The notes beneath the pieces were generated by a model. That model ran no database searches. It was not told the origin of the DNA and was given only the letters and a program-made list of their open reading frames with translations. Positions 35,479 to 44,570 of a stretch of DNA of 47,866 bases are shown here, one piece after another. Position numbers and translations under genes: made by a program. The stretch comes from CAZSNH01 sp052388455 (GTDB lineage: Bacteria; Pseudomonadota; Alphaproteobacteria; Rhizobiales; Hyphomicrobiaceae), in NCBI GenBank assembly GCA_052388455.1, contig JBQTIA010000004.1, forward strand, positions 1 through 47,866, read 5' to 3'. Numbering within the stretch: the first letter of the stretch is position 1; each line of letters opens with the position of its first letter.

Positions 35479-37646
35479 TGACCACGTCCCTCGATCTCGA
35501 CGGCGGCAATCTTCTTCGCCAGACTCGTTGGCTTGCCGGGACCTTTGGAGCTGAACGACACGACGGTCGCGCTATCCAACGAGAGACTCAATTCACGAAC
35601 CAGAAACGTGCCATTTCCCACGTCAGTAATTCGCCGAGTCTGACGAAGGGAGGGATACACCCATGTCTCCTGCTCGTCGTCGGCGGGTCCCTCGCTCAGG
35701 GCCAGAGTATCGTCACACCAATGCCCGAAGTTCTTCACGTCGATGAGGCCGCCCTGCCCCTCGAGCTTGAGCCACGACTTGTTCGGGTCGATGAGTGCCA
35801 GACTGGGATCGAGCGTTCCGGCCGGCAGCTTGCTCCTGTCCTCGTCCTTGAGATTGGCTCGGCCAGTCAGCAGCAGTTGCTCTTTCACATTCTCCTTGGC
35901 GCGTAGGTAATAGCTCGGATAGCAGGCCATCATTTTTGCCGCGACACCGGCCGTGAATGCCGCGGCGGCCGACGTTCCCCCGAATTTGGGTTGTCCGAGT
36001 GAGTAGCCGTCCATCAATCCGGCTATCGGCTCGCCACCCGGTGCCGCAAGCTGCACGAGGCCCGCGCTCGGCAGGCCATGATTGGCCTTCTCCCACAGGC
36101 TTGCATTGCCCGAGCCGCAATCCTGGCAGGCCGTGACGACGATGACGTTGGCAAGATTTCCGATGTTCTGTGGCGAGGCCGCGCTGGTCAGGCGGAGCTC
36201 GTCGCCTGTCTCATCGTCCTCATCGCTCTTGTTCTGACCGGCCGCGACGATCAGCAGCGGCTTGATCTGAAGGCTGACGGTTCTGTTGACGGGAATGTGC
36301 TTCAGCCTGACCTCCGGATTCTTGAATTCGGAGTTGCTGTAGGATTCTCCGTCGGCGCGCCTGGCCCATATTCTCGATCTCGCCTTGTCGTTGCCCGTGG
36401 TCGCCTCGAGGCCCTGAAAATTGCTGGCAAACAAGAAGATCTGCGGCTGGTTGTCCGCATAGACTCTGGTGATCTCCTGCTTCAGCGCGTTGTCCCGGAC
36501 GCCCTTGATCCATGGGATGTGCCATATGCGAACTTCGGGGTTCATGCCGACAAGTCCCGTGCTGGTCCCGCTGCTGGCTACGATGCCGGCCAGGTAGGTG
36601 CCGTGGTGCGCATCCGGGTTCCAGTCCGATCCCGACACGCATCGCTTCGGCTCGGTCTCGACGCCCGCCGCCTTGGATGGGGGTTGCGTGCTGGGATTTT
36701 CGACCGGGATGTCGGGGTTCGGCGCAACACCGCTGTCCATGATGTAGACGGTTGGCCGAGCAACGTTGCCCGTTTCGCATTTGACGGCCGTGGACGGGTC
36801 GTAGTCGGTAGCGAAGTAATTATTGTATGCTCCCTTGTCGGTGGAAACGAGTGTCTCTGAGATGCAGCGGTCATAGTACGCCGACGGCGTCAACTCGGCG
36901 TATTTTCGCGGCGCCGCCTGTTCGGTCCCGGTTCGCTCGACATAAACGGCGACATTGGGCTGGGCCAGATCCAGAGCCAGCACGTCGGCATCGAGCACGG
37001 CCGCCTTCTCCTTGAGGAGCGCCGTCCAGCGAATGCCGGCGAACGCGAGACTGGTGATGGGGCTCTCTCCTATGGTCGGCGCTGGGCCGGTCGGAGGCGG
37101 TTGCGCCGTTCCCGCATTGGGGAGGGCACTGTTCAGCCGCAGAAGCTTCAACCACTCGGGATTATTTCGAATGATGTCGAACTCTTTCCGCTGTTTTTCC
37201 TTGCTCGTGTCGAAGCTGCGCCGGAAGGTGTAGTACTCGACCTGAATATCCGGCACGTACAGTGTATCGCCCGGCCGGTATCTCCCGCGCGGCCCCGTCG
37301 CCACGGTGTTCGACATCGAGAAGGCCTTCAGTGCGGCAACAATCTCCGGGGCGCAGTATTCGTCACGGCCCTGCAAGGCCTCCTTGAGGAGAACGCAATC
37401 ATCGAAATGCTCCGGCTTCAGCACGAATGGGCGGGACGGAACGATGCCCGGAGCGGCCGCCAGCTTCATGAGCACGGTCTTCATCTCGGTCGAGACGACA
37501 CCGCCTTCGAACTCGATGATCAGCCGGCCAGCGTTCGCCGCCTCCCAGCTTTCCGGCTCGATCTGAGCCTTCGAGGCCCCGGCCAACATCAGGCCGCCCG
37601 ACCACCAGAGCGCCGCCGCCGAAAGCAAATGAATGATGCGCCGCAT
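35373..37646 (-). CDS. exported subtilisin-like serine protease (S8)
   Basis: A 757-residue protein with a signal peptide (1-27, ending ASKA-QI) and a 270-residue N-terminal region, perhaps a propeptide. The S8 domain has Asp304 in VYIMDSGVA, His348 in DAHHGTYLAGIVAS, oxyanion Asn472 in LLIVAAGQN, and Ser559 in FGGTSAAAAFTAGVAA. A C-terminal beta-rich domain (about 590-757) ends in a Cys-containing basic tail. The first half of the catalytic domain carries an insertion (about 310-345). It should be secreted or periplasmic. It is the middle gene of a three-protease run, 48 nt after the metzincin gene. Confidence 0.9.
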   Translation of the reverse strand: MRRIIHLLSAAALWWSGGLMLAGASKAQIEPESWEAANAGRLIIEFEGGVVSTEMKTVLMKLAAAPGIVPSRPFVLKPEHFDDCVLLKEALQGRDEYCAPEIVAALKAFSMSNTVATGPRGRYRPGDTLYVPDIQVEYYTFRRSFDTSKEKQRKEFDIIRNNPEWLKLLRLNSALPNAGTAQPPPTGPAPTIGESPITSLAFAGIRWTALLKEKAAVLDADVLALDLAQPNVAVYVERTGTEQAAPRKYAELTPSAYYDRCISETLVSTDKGAYNNYFATDYDPSTAVKCETGNVARPTVYIMDSGVAPNPDIPVENPSTQPPSKAAGVETEPKRCVSGSDWNPDAHHGTYLAGIVASSGTSTGLVGMNPEVRIWHIPWIKGVRDNALKQEITRVYADNQPQIFLFASNFQGLEATTGNDKARSRIWARRADGESYSNSEFKNPEVRLKHIPVNRTVSLQIKPLLIVAAGQNKSDEDDETGDELRLTSAASPQNIGNLANVIVVTACQDCGSGNASLWEKANHGLPSAGLVQLAAPGGEPIAGLMDGYSLGQPKFGGTSAAAAFTAGVAAKMMACYPSYYLRAKENVKEQLLLTGRANLKDEDRSKLPAGTLDPSLALIDPNKSWLKLEGQGGLIDVKNFGHWCDDTLALSEGPADDEQETWVYPSLRQTRRITDVGNGTFLVRELSLSLDSATVVSFSSKGPGKPTSLAKKIAAVEIEGRGQCAIQLSGLKDLILKKDLPGRKKVAACESLKPCFP

Positions 37647-37694
37647 GCGTGCCGTGCCGCTTTTCCGGTTTGCGTGTTCCGAAACTGCCGCTTT

Positions 37695-38633
37695 CTATCG
37701 GCCAGTATAGAGCTTCGTGTGCCCTTGCTTGTCGAGTGGGGTCAGAACGAAGTCGCCCCTGTTCTGCGACGCTCCGCAGTTGTAGTGCATGACCGACTTT
37801 CCATCATAGTTGGTGAGCGGCTTCCACTGCTTATCCTCGAGACTGCAGCCGGCTACATCCCGTATATGCTCATGACGATAGCCGAGCGCGTGTCCCAGCT
37901 CATGCCGAAGAATGCCGCGTCCGGTAAATATCTTCGATTTTGATCCGTCATAGTTGAAATACGACGAGTCGATGACGACGGTCCGCAGATGCTCCGCATC
38001 ACCTGGAAAGAAGGCGCGGGCAATATAGGCGTTCCAGGGATCGGCAGCCGTATAGTCGGAGTAGAAAACGACGAACCTGATGGTGTCCTTCTTGATCGGC
38101 TCGAGGTAGCCGAATGGGTCGTCGAGGGAATCCAATTCACTTACGTGCACAAACTTGATTCCACAGGCTGCACATGCGTTCGTCCAGTCCCGGCCGGCGC
38201 CGGCCAAGTCCGCCACGACCTTGTCATACTTGGCCTGGCTGGGGAACGAGGCGCGCATGACACTGTATTTCAGTGTTCGGCTTGCTTTGTCCTTCCAGAA
38301 TGTGGGCTTGCCGCCGGAGACGTTGACCAGAAGCTCGGGGTTCGATTGCGACGTCGGCTTGCCGGCGGAGTTCTGGCCCCTCAAATAGTTGCGAACCTGC
38401 TTCTCGGTCATGGGCATATCGCCCTCGACCAGATAGAACTGCGTGACCTTGTCCAAAGGGCTCTTGACCTTCGGGAGCGTGCCTAGAAACTTCTGGAAGG
38501 CGTTGTCGTCGTCGGGGTCCGCAATGGCGGCCGCGACGATATTCAATGTGGCTTCCTTGTCGGCCCGGGCGGGCAGCGCACTCGCCAAAAAGGCGGCGAA
38601 CAGCCAGGCAATCAGGCAACAGCGACTCGTCAT
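37695..38633 (-). CDS. exported metzincin metalloprotease
   Basis: A 312-residue protein with a signal peptide (about 1-24, ALPARA-DK). The zinc site is H244-ELGHALGYRHEH (HExxHxxGxxH) and the Met-turn is SVMHY at 280-284, the full metzincin signature of M10/M12-type enzymes. Cysteines CAAC (154-157), Cys263 and Cys286 suggest disulfides. A propeptide-like region spans about 25-115. ATG 38633 has GGGAGG 6 nt before it; the reading frame further up is not used. It opens the run metzincin-subtilase-trypsin/V8. Confidence 0.9.
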   Translation of the reverse strand: MTSRCCLIAWLFAAFLASALPARADKEATLNIVAAAIADPDDDNAFQKFLGTLPKVKSPLDKVTQFYLVEGDMPMTEKQVRNYLRGQNSAGKPTSQSNPELLVNVSGGKPTFWKDKASRTLKYSVMRASFPSQAKYDKVVADLAGAGRDWTNACAACGIKFVHVSELDSLDDPFGYLEPIKKDTIRFVVFYSDYTAADPWNAYIARAFFPGDAEHLRTVVIDSSYFNYDGSKSKIFTGRGILRHELGHALGYRHEHIRDVAGCSLEDKQWKPLTNYDGKSVMHYNCGASQNRGDFVLTPLDKQGHTKLYTGR

Positions 38634-38929
38634 GTCAACCTCCCTAACATTGATCCGCTGCGGGTTCGTAATCGAGGCGGTGCTGAGGTTTCGAGAGAGC
38701 AGACACGAGGCCGCAATAAGCTTGATCCGAAGATTCGCGATCACAGTCGCGATTTCGCATCAACGTGGGAATGAATGATTTTGGCTTCCGAGGAACTGCT
38801 CTGGACGAAAGTGGAGCCACCTCCTGAACTTGAACGCGAGGCTCTGCTCACCTGGCTTCGGATGTCGGCCCCATAGCATCGTACACGCGAGCGTACTCCG
38901 GGGGTAGAACCTTCGCAATGGGCCTGCGA
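38634..38929. other. intergenic stretch with no supported gene
   Basis: The stretch upstream of the metzincin gene. I see no structured RNA, repeat or convincing gene; only a 33-codon open frame at 38775-38876 without good initiation context. Confidence 0.5.
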
Positions 38930-39238
38930 TCACTCCTCGTGATCGAGCTTCAGCTTCTGGCGCGTGCGCTTCAGGACATAAGCGATGGCGAGGACGATCA
39001 AAGGGATCGCGAGTGCCGTCGCCGTCTCCGGCTCTATCTTTGCGCCTCCCGCCTTCAAGCCCTTGGCAAAGTAATTGACCAGCCCGGCGACGTAGTAGGT
39101 GATCGCCGCGGAGGGCAGGCGCCCAAGAGATCGTCGCACGGGCCGGTCTTCGACCCGGTCGCTTTCAGCACTGTCACGGATGCTTTCAGTCCAGGGTCGA
39201 GGAAACTCCAGACGGCACAAAAATTCCCGCCGCCTCAT
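38930..39238 (-). CDS. small membrane protein
   Basis: A protein of at most 102 residues whose second half is membrane-like: AITYYVAGLVNYFAKGLKAGG, then ATALAIPLIVLAIAYVLKRTR with a basic, stop-transfer end. The first 35 residues are Arg-rich and unlike a protein start, so translation may begin further inside. Size and layout recall phage holins, but nothing nearby supports a prophage. Low certainty. Confidence 0.4.
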   Translation of the reverse strand: MRRREFLCRLEFPRPWTESIRDSAESDRVEDRPVRRSLGRLPSAAITYYVAGLVNYFAKGLKAGGAKIEPETATALAIPLIVLAIAYVLKRTRQKLKLDHEE

Positions 39239-39245
39239 ACCGCCG

Positions 39246-39261
39246 TTAACTCGCGGTTAAC
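39246..39261 (+). promoter_or_regulatory. perfect CtrA box
   Basis: TTAACTCGCGGTTAAC is an exact TTAA-N7-TTAAC. It lies 105 nt before the small gene at 39367 and just upstream of the divergent membrane-protein frame. Confidence 0.6.
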
Positions 39262-39366
39262 CGAAGCAGCAACCCAATGAGGGTGGGGTGTCGCGAAGTG
39301 TCCGGAGCGCCGCAGGAGAGCGGTTGCCGGCGCCGCTGCGGAGCAGCCCGGGTCAAGGGGGAGCCG

Positions 39367-39582
39367 ATGGCCACCATCATTGATTTTCGTTCCGAAGCGA
39401 TGCGAGCCGGGTTGACCGCGGGCATGGCGGGAGGGCTGGCCGGAGGTCTTGCGGCGCGTTCCGGGCCGGCGGAGATCGTGCTGTTTCCCGGCGTGCGATA
39501 CGAGCGCGCCGGAGACGCATCGAAGTCGCGGCCGCGCGGCGGCAAGGGCCGGCGGCGCGATCAGCTGGACCTCGAGGACTGA
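39367..39582 (+). CDS. conserved-looking short protein
   Basis: A 71-residue protein: MATIIDFRSEAMRAGLTAG, a Gly/Ala-rich hydrophobic stretch (GMAGGLAGGLAARSG), IVLFPGVRYER and a basic tail. GGGGGAG precedes ATG 39367 at good spacing. Function unknown. A perfect CtrA box lies upstream. It converges with the DUF1254 gene. Confidence 0.6.
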   Translation: MATIIDFRSEAMRAGLTAGMAGGLAGGLAARSGPAEIVLFPGVRYERAGDASKSRPRGGKGRRRDQLDLED

Positions 39583-39594
39583 GCGCGTCTCGGC

Positions 39595-40287
39595 TCAGCC
39601 CCGCTTGAGGCCGCACTTGGCGCGGGCCAGCCCGGCGTCCTGAATATCCTTGAAAGCCAGACCCATCTCGGGCGCGCGCAGAATGGCGACGCCCTCGCGC
39701 GCGACGAGGGTGAGCGAGATGTCCTCCTTGCTGGCGACACCCTTGGCTTCCGGCGTCAGGCCGGCAAAGCGCTCGTCGCTCGGGATCAGCATGAGCGCGA
39801 CCTGCGACTGGCGTTCCGGCTGGGCCACGGCGGTATAGAAGTTGTCGCCCTCACGGGAATGCAGTGCGAGTGTCCAGCCGGGGCCGGGCAGCGTCGCCGT
39901 CAGTGCGACGGTACCCTTCGATGTGTCGAAGCGACAGATCGCGTAGCGGGCATCCGGCGCCATGAAGGGCAGCGGCTGCGCTTCGGCGGTGACCGGCGGC
40001 AAGATCTGCATCGAGTTGACCGGAAGCAGCCCCGCGATGCGCTCGAAGGGCGGAGCGGAGGCGAGTCCCGGAGCGGCGAGCGTCGTGCAGATGTGCAGGA
40101 TGGCCGCCGCGCAGAACGTCGCCGCCACGAGCCGCCAGTTGGTTTGCCTGAGCAGGTTCAGTCCGGCCATCGGTGCGGCCAATATGCGTCGCAGCGGACC
40201 ACTCAGCGACGATGTCGCGCTGCCGGAATAGCCGCTCTGCGCTCCGATGCCTGAGCCCGACGGGCCGCTGGTCGTTGGCCAGCTCAT
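39595..40287 (-). CDS. DUF1254-type membrane protein
   Basis: A 230-residue protein with a Ser/Gly-rich cytoplasmic start, one transmembrane helix (about 52-72, LVAATFCAAAILHICTTLAAPGL) and a periplasmic domain (DARYAICRFDTSKGTVALTATLPGPGWTLALHS). It is the usual partner of a DUF1214 protein. Its ATG overlaps the stop of the DUF1214 gene (ATGA), so the two are translationally coupled. Role unknown, probably in the envelope. Confidence 0.78.
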   Translation of the reverse strand: MSWPTTSGPSGSGIGAQSGYSGSATSSLSGPLRRILAAPMAGLNLLRQTNWRLVAATFCAAAILHICTTLAAPGLASAPPFERIAGLLPVNSMQILPPVTAEAQPLPFMAPDARYAICRFDTSKGTVALTATLPGPGWTLALHSREGDNFYTAVAQPERQSQVALMLIPSDERFAGLTPEAKGVASKEDISLTLVAREGVAILRAPEMGLAFKDIQDAGLARAKCGLKRG

Positions 40288-40913
40288 CGGCAGGTCTCCT
40301 TGCGAATGACCGGCAGGCGCTGGCCGCTGGCGAGGGTGTCCTTCTCGCTGACGCCGATCCCGAGGTCGAGGATGGTGAACACCACCGCCAGCCGTCCGGC
40401 GCCGCCGGTCGGCAGCCAGTTGCCGGGGCGCGCGTCACGCGCCAGCGTGGCGAGGAATTTCCCGCTCGGCTGCAGGGCCATGGTGTCGCTGGTGAAGGCA
40501 TGGCGGCCAGCCGCATTGGGAACGAGACGCCCGCCGTCGTCGAACACCGCGAGGCTCCACCAGTTGCGCGGCAGGTCGCGGCCCTCGATCGCATAGTCGC
40601 ACGAGGAATGCAGGCGCGCCCCATCGCTGTCGGTGCGGGCGACGTAGGTCTCGGCGACTTCGGAACTCATCGGCATCGCCCCGATGCGGGCATAGTGGGC
40701 GCGCGTATAGGGGTCGGCATCCGAGCGCGAGGCGTTGGTCCATTGCATCCATGGCCCATGGCTGACGGTGGTCAGCGCCGAGCCGGCCTCGACCATGTAC
40801 CAGCTCGATCCCAACCCGCCGATGAGCACGATGCCGAGGAACAGCGCCCAGTCCCCGACCAGGGTGAAGATCGCCGAAACCCGTTTCTTGAGCTGATGGA
40901 CGACGAGGTTCAC
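40284..40913 (-). CDS. DUF1214 membrane protein
   Basis: A 209-residue protein starting at GTG 40913. It has an N-terminal helix (VGDWALFLGIVLIGGLGSSWYMV) and a periplasmic DUF1214 domain with HYARIGAMPMSSEVAETYVARTDSDG, NWWSLAVFDDGGRLVPN and FLATLARDARPGNWLPTGGAGRLAVVFTILD. It lies between the penicillin-binding protein gene (13 nt upstream) and the DUF1254 gene (4-nt overlap). The three are probably one transcript. Confidence 0.82.
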   Translation of the reverse strand: MNLVVHQLKKRVSAIFTLVGDWALFLGIVLIGGLGSSWYMVEAGSALTTVSHGPWMQWTNASRSDADPYTRAHYARIGAMPMSSEVAETYVARTDSDGARLHSSCDYAIEGRDLPRNWWSLAVFDDGGRLVPNAAGRHAFTSDTMALQPSGKFLATLARDARPGNWLPTGGAGRLAVVFTILDLGIGVSEKDTLASGQRLPVIRKETCR

Positions 40914-40926
40914 GGGGGTCCGTCCG

Positions 40927-43197
40927 TCATGGCAGCGAGACGGCGCGGCCGCGGCCGTCGTCGTCGATGGCCGCCCGGTTGTCCTTCGCCGCCGGCTTGG
41001 CAGGCGGTTGCCCGCCAGGCCCGGAGGCGGGAGCCGGCGTTGTGGGTGACGGCGCAAGCTCGGGCAGACCGGCCGCCTTGCGCAGGGCCCCGGTCAGCTT
41101 GCGCAGGGCTTCGCGCGTCTGGTCGGGCATAAGGCTCGACGACTTCTGCGCGGTTTCGGCGGCCGACTGCTCGGCTGCGGCCACGGGGTCGCTCTCCTTG
41201 AGCGCGGCGACGCGCTGCTGCTCGGCAAGCTGCACCGGATGGGGCGGCAGGCCGGGAATGGTCGGAATGTTGTAATCCTTGTGGGCGACCGACATGAAGG
41301 AATGCCAGACGGGCGCAGCGAGCTGACCACCGGTATTGCCGCCCGACATGGCCGAGTTGTCGTCGTTGCCGAACCACACACTGGCCACGTACTTGCCGGT
41401 GAAGCCGACGAACCAGATGTCTCGCGGACCCGTGCTGGTGCCGGTCTTGCCGGCCGAGTGGGTGAAGTCGAGCGCGGCGCGCGTGCCGGTGCCGTCGGTG
41501 ACGACTTTCTGCAGCATCTGGTTCATCTGCTGGGCGACGATCTTGGACACAACCTGCGGAGCTTCCGGCTCGTCGCGCTCGCGGCTGTAGATCAGCTCGC
41601 CCTTCGAGTTGAACAGTTCCAGGATCGCGTAGGGCTTGGCGCGCTTCCCGCCATTGGCGAAAGTGGCGAGGCCGCCCGTGTGCTCCAGCGGCGTGATGCC
41701 GTAATCGCCGAGCGCCATCGAGCAGGTCTTGCGGATGTTGGAGATGCCGACCCGCTTGGTCATGTCGATGACCTTCTCGCGGCCGACCTTCAGGGAGAGC
41801 TGCACCGCGACGGTGTTCAGGGATTTGGCGAGCGCCAGCCAGAGCGGCATACGTCCGCCGCCGCCGTGACTGCCGCCGTAGTTTTGCGGATGCCAGTTGC
41901 CGCACGACGGCGAGCTGTCGCTGACCGACGTTTCCGGCCGGTAGCCGTTCTCCAGTGCCGTGGCGTAGACGTAGACCTTGAACGACGAGCCGGGCTGGCG
42001 CCTCGCGTGGGTGGCGCGGTTGAACTGATTCTCGCCGTAGTCGGGACCGCCGACCAGCGCCTTGACCGCGCCGTCCGTTTCGAGCGCCACGAGCGCGCCG
42101 GCGTTGATCCGGTTCGAGCGCCGGTACTGCTTGTAGGCGGTCGCCATCGCCTCGTCGGCGGATCGCTGCATCGGCAGATCGATGGTGGTGCGGGCGGTGA
42201 GGACGTAAGGCCCCTTGCCGGCGGCGATGCGCTTCACCTCCTCGAAGGCGTAGTCGAGGAACCAGTCGGGGCTGTTGGTCGTCTGCGTCTCGACGATCTT
42301 CGCGGGGTTGAGCCGGGCTTCGTGCACCTGCGCGGCGGTATAAAATCCGGCTTCGACGAGGTTCGAAAGCACCTCGTTGGTGCGGGCTCGGCTCGACGGC
42401 AGATTGAGATGCGGCGCGTATTTCGTCGGCGCCTTGTAGAGCCCGGCGAGGAGTGCGGCCTCGGCGAGGTTCACGTCGCGCACCGATTTGCCGAAGTAGA
42501 ACTGCGCGCCGGCCTCGACGCCGAACGCGCCGCCGCCGAGATAGGCGCGGTCCAGGTAGAGCTTCAGGATCTGGCGCTTGGTCAGCCGGCTTTCGAGCAG
42601 AAAGGCGATGAACACTTCCTTGATCTTGCGGTCGATCGAGCGCTCGGAGGTGAGGAAGATGTTCTTGGCGAGCTGCTGGGTCAGCGACGAGCCGCCCTGG
42701 ACGACGTCGTTGGCCTTGATGTTTTCGATGAGCGCGCGGAACGTGCCGAGGAAGTCGACGCCCCAGTGCTCGAAGAATCGGCGGTCTTCGGTGCCGAGCG
42801 TCGCCTTGATCACGTGATCGGGAATTTCCTCCAGCGGCACGCTGTCGTTCTGCAGGATGCCGCGCTTGCCGATCTCGTTGCCGGACTTGTCGAGAAAGCG
42901 GACCGAGTACTGGCCTTCGAGGAATTTGTTCTCGTCGAACTCCAGCAGTGCCGGCAAGGCCAGCGCATAGAGCACGATGAATCCGCCGGTGGCCATCGAG
43001 ACGGCTTCGGACGCCAGCTCGTTGCCGAGCCGCTTCCAGCCGGTGAGCCGGAAGCGGGCGAAAAAGGACGACGCGCTGTTCCAGTGGTTCTGGACGACGG
43101 AGATCGTTTCGGCGACGAACGAATCGATGCGCGAATCGAGGCCGAGCCAGTTGAAGACCCGGTCGCGGTCGCCCTGCTTGAAGAACCAGTCGCTCAA
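40927..43197 (-). CDS. PBP1A-type bifunctional penicillin-binding protein
   Basis: A 756-residue peptidoglycan synthase. A cytoplasmic N-terminus and one transmembrane helix (about 69-85) lead to a GT51 glycosyltransferase with catalytic Glu137 in TEDRRFFEHWG and QGGSSLTQQLAKN. The transpeptidase follows with Ser404 in PGSSFK, S459-L-N and K584-TGT. The C-terminal tail is Pro/Ala/Gly-rich. It joins lipid II into glycan strands and cross-links them at the outer face of the inner membrane. It leads the DUF1214-DUF1254 pair. Confidence 0.94.
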   Translation of the reverse strand: MSDWFFKQGDRDRVFNWLGLDSRIDSFVAETISVVQNHWNSASSFFARFRLTGWKRLGNELASEAVSMATGGFIVLYALALPALLEFDENKFLEGQYSVRFLDKSGNEIGKRGILQNDSVPLEEIPDHVIKATLGTEDRRFFEHWGVDFLGTFRALIENIKANDVVQGGSSLTQQLAKNIFLTSERSIDRKIKEVFIAFLLESRLTKRQILKLYLDRAYLGGGAFGVEAGAQFYFGKSVRDVNLAEAALLAGLYKAPTKYAPHLNLPSSRARTNEVLSNLVEAGFYTAAQVHEARLNPAKIVETQTTNSPDWFLDYAFEEVKRIAAGKGPYVLTARTTIDLPMQRSADEAMATAYKQYRRSNRINAGALVALETDGAVKALVGGPDYGENQFNRATHARRQPGSSFKVYVYATALENGYRPETSVSDSSPSCGNWHPQNYGGSHGGGGRMPLWLALAKSLNTVAVQLSLKVGREKVIDMTKRVGISNIRKTCSMALGDYGITPLEHTGGLATFANGGKRAKPYAILELFNSKGELIYSRERDEPEAPQVVSKIVAQQMNQMLQKVVTDGTGTRAALDFTHSAGKTGTSTGPRDIWFVGFTGKYVASVWFGNDDNSAMSGGNTGGQLAAPVWHSFMSVAHKDYNIPTIPGLPPHPVQLAEQQRVAALKESDPVAAAEQSAAETAQKSSSLMPDQTREALRKLTGALRKAAGLPELAPSPTTPAPASGPGGQPPAKPAAKDNRAAIDDDGRGRAVSLP

Positions 43198-43321
43198 CTT
43201 GAGATGTCCCGACTTCTGCCGCCGCCGCGGTGTCGCGGCCGACGCTGTCCGATCCCCTGAGACCGCAGCATCCGAATGTGGCTATTTACCATCAGGGCGG
43301 CGCCGAGCGCGAGGGATCAAT

Positions 43322-43789
43322 TTGGAGCAGGATGACGAGCCGTATGTCGAGCCGTTCTGGAAGGTCAAGCGGCTGGCCGAGATGACGATCGCGGAGTGGG
43401 AATCGCTCTGCGACGGCTGCGGCCGCTGCTGTCTGGTCAAGCTCGAGGACGAGGATTCCGGCGAGGTGCATCTGACCCGCCTGGCCTGCCGGCTGCTCGA
43501 TACCGGCTCCTGCCGCTGCAGCGATTATGCCGGCCGCCACGCCGTCGTCCACGACTGCATCCGCATCGACGCCAAAAAGATCCGCGACCTGAAATGGCTG
43601 CCCCTCACCTGCGCCTATCGCCGTCTCGACGAGGGGCGGGGGCTCGCCTGGTGGCACCCGCTGGTGTCAGGCACGCCGGACACGGTGCACGAAGCAGGCA
43701 TCTCGGTGCGCGGCTGGGCGCGCAGCGAGACGGGTGTCAAGCTCGCCAGCTACCACCGTTTCATCATCAGCGGATTTGATGAGGAATGA
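43322..43789 (+). CDS. YcgN-family cysteine cluster protein
   Basis: A 155-residue protein. It has the family start PFWKVKRLAEMTIAEWESLCDGCGRCC, then TGSCRCSDYAGRHAVVHDCIRI and WLPLTCAYRRLDEGRGLAWWHPLVSG. The clustered cysteines suggest metal or Fe-S binding. Function unknown. I chose TTG 43322 because GAGGGA lies just before it and the length fits the family; no suitable ATG exists nearby. It is divergent from the PBP gene. Confidence 0.88.
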   Translation: MEQDDEPYVEPFWKVKRLAEMTIAEWESLCDGCGRCCLVKLEDEDSGEVHLTRLACRLLDTGSCRCSDYAGRHAVVHDCIRIDAKKIRDLKWLPLTCAYRRLDEGRGLAWWHPLVSGTPDTVHEAGISVRGWARSETGVKLASYHRFIISGFDEE

Positions 43790-43918
43790 CCGGGACGATG
43801 ACATAATAATTTGGCTGAACAGGCCATTCCGGGCGGTGCCGGGGCTGGAAATCCGGCTTCGGATTGGTTATACTCCTAAGACGTTTGATCGCTGTTTATT
43901 CCATACGAGGTTTACCGA

Positions 43919-44560
43919 ATGAGCATCAAAACACTCGCCGCAAGCTGTGCGCTCTGCCTGGGCGTTGCAACCTTGCTGCCCCTGCAAGCTGTTGAAGTTG
44001 CTGCTGGTTCGAAGACCCTGACACCGCAGCAAATCGTCGAGGGACTGAAAGCCAGACCTTCGCGCGGCCTCTCCGTGAAGCCCTCGCAGGCCGAAATCGA
44101 CCGGGTCAAGACGATCGAGGACATCCGCGCGAAGGCGCAGACGCGCGGATTGTCGGTCAACGAGCGGACGGAGCTGGCGAAGGTCGTCCAGTCCAATCCG
44201 TCGGTCGATCTCGTGATCTACTTCGCCTACGATTCCGCGAAAATCACCTCGAAGTCGCGCGAGCAGCTCGACTCGCTGGCCGAGGCGCTGAAGGATCCGG
44301 CCCTCAATGACGCGGCGATCATGATTGCCGGCCACACCGACGCCAAGGGTGGGGCCGAATACAACCAGTCGCTATCGGAGCGCCGGGCCGATTCGGTTCG
44401 GAACTATCTCGACAACAAGCACGGCATCACGTCGGACCGGCTGACGGTCGTCGGCTATGGGGCCGAGCAGCCGAAGGTCAAGTATGAGCCGTATGCTGCG
44501 GAGAACCGCCGGGTGCAGGTCATCAACCTGACCAGCCAGACGACGCAGAACACGCAGTAA
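43919..44560 (+). CDS. OmpA-domain outer-membrane/peptidoglycan-associated protein
   Basis: A 213-residue protein with a signal peptide (about 1-29) and a helical spacer. The C-terminal OmpA domain (about 95-205) has VIYFAYDSAKIT, the peptidoglycan-binding GHTDAKGGAEYNQSLSERRADSVRNYL, and RLTVVGYGAEQPKV. It has no lipobox, so it is a soluble or barrel-less periplasmic protein that binds diaminopimelate in the wall. GAGG lies 8 nt before ATG 43919. A large hairpin follows it and precedes the caspase-like gene. Confidence 0.88.
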   Translation: MSIKTLAASCALCLGVATLLPLQAVEVAAGSKTLTPQQIVEGLKARPSRGLSVKPSQAEIDRVKTIEDIRAKAQTRGLSVNERTELAKVVQSNPSVDLVIYFAYDSAKITSKSREQLDSLAEALKDPALNDAAIMIAGHTDAKGGAEYNQSLSERRADSVRNYLDNKHGITSDRLTVVGYGAEQPKVKYEPYAAENRRVQVINLTSQTTQNTQ

Positions 44561-44570
44561 GCCGCAACGG

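Noticed and set aside
38775..38876. 33-codon plus-strand ORF (MILASEELLWTKVEPPPEL...)
   Set aside because: No ribosome-binding site, no motif and low length; it could be a gene remnant but cannot be supported.
38930..39238. Phage holin, hence prophage remnant
   Set aside because: Only size and hydrophobicity match; no other phage gene is nearby.
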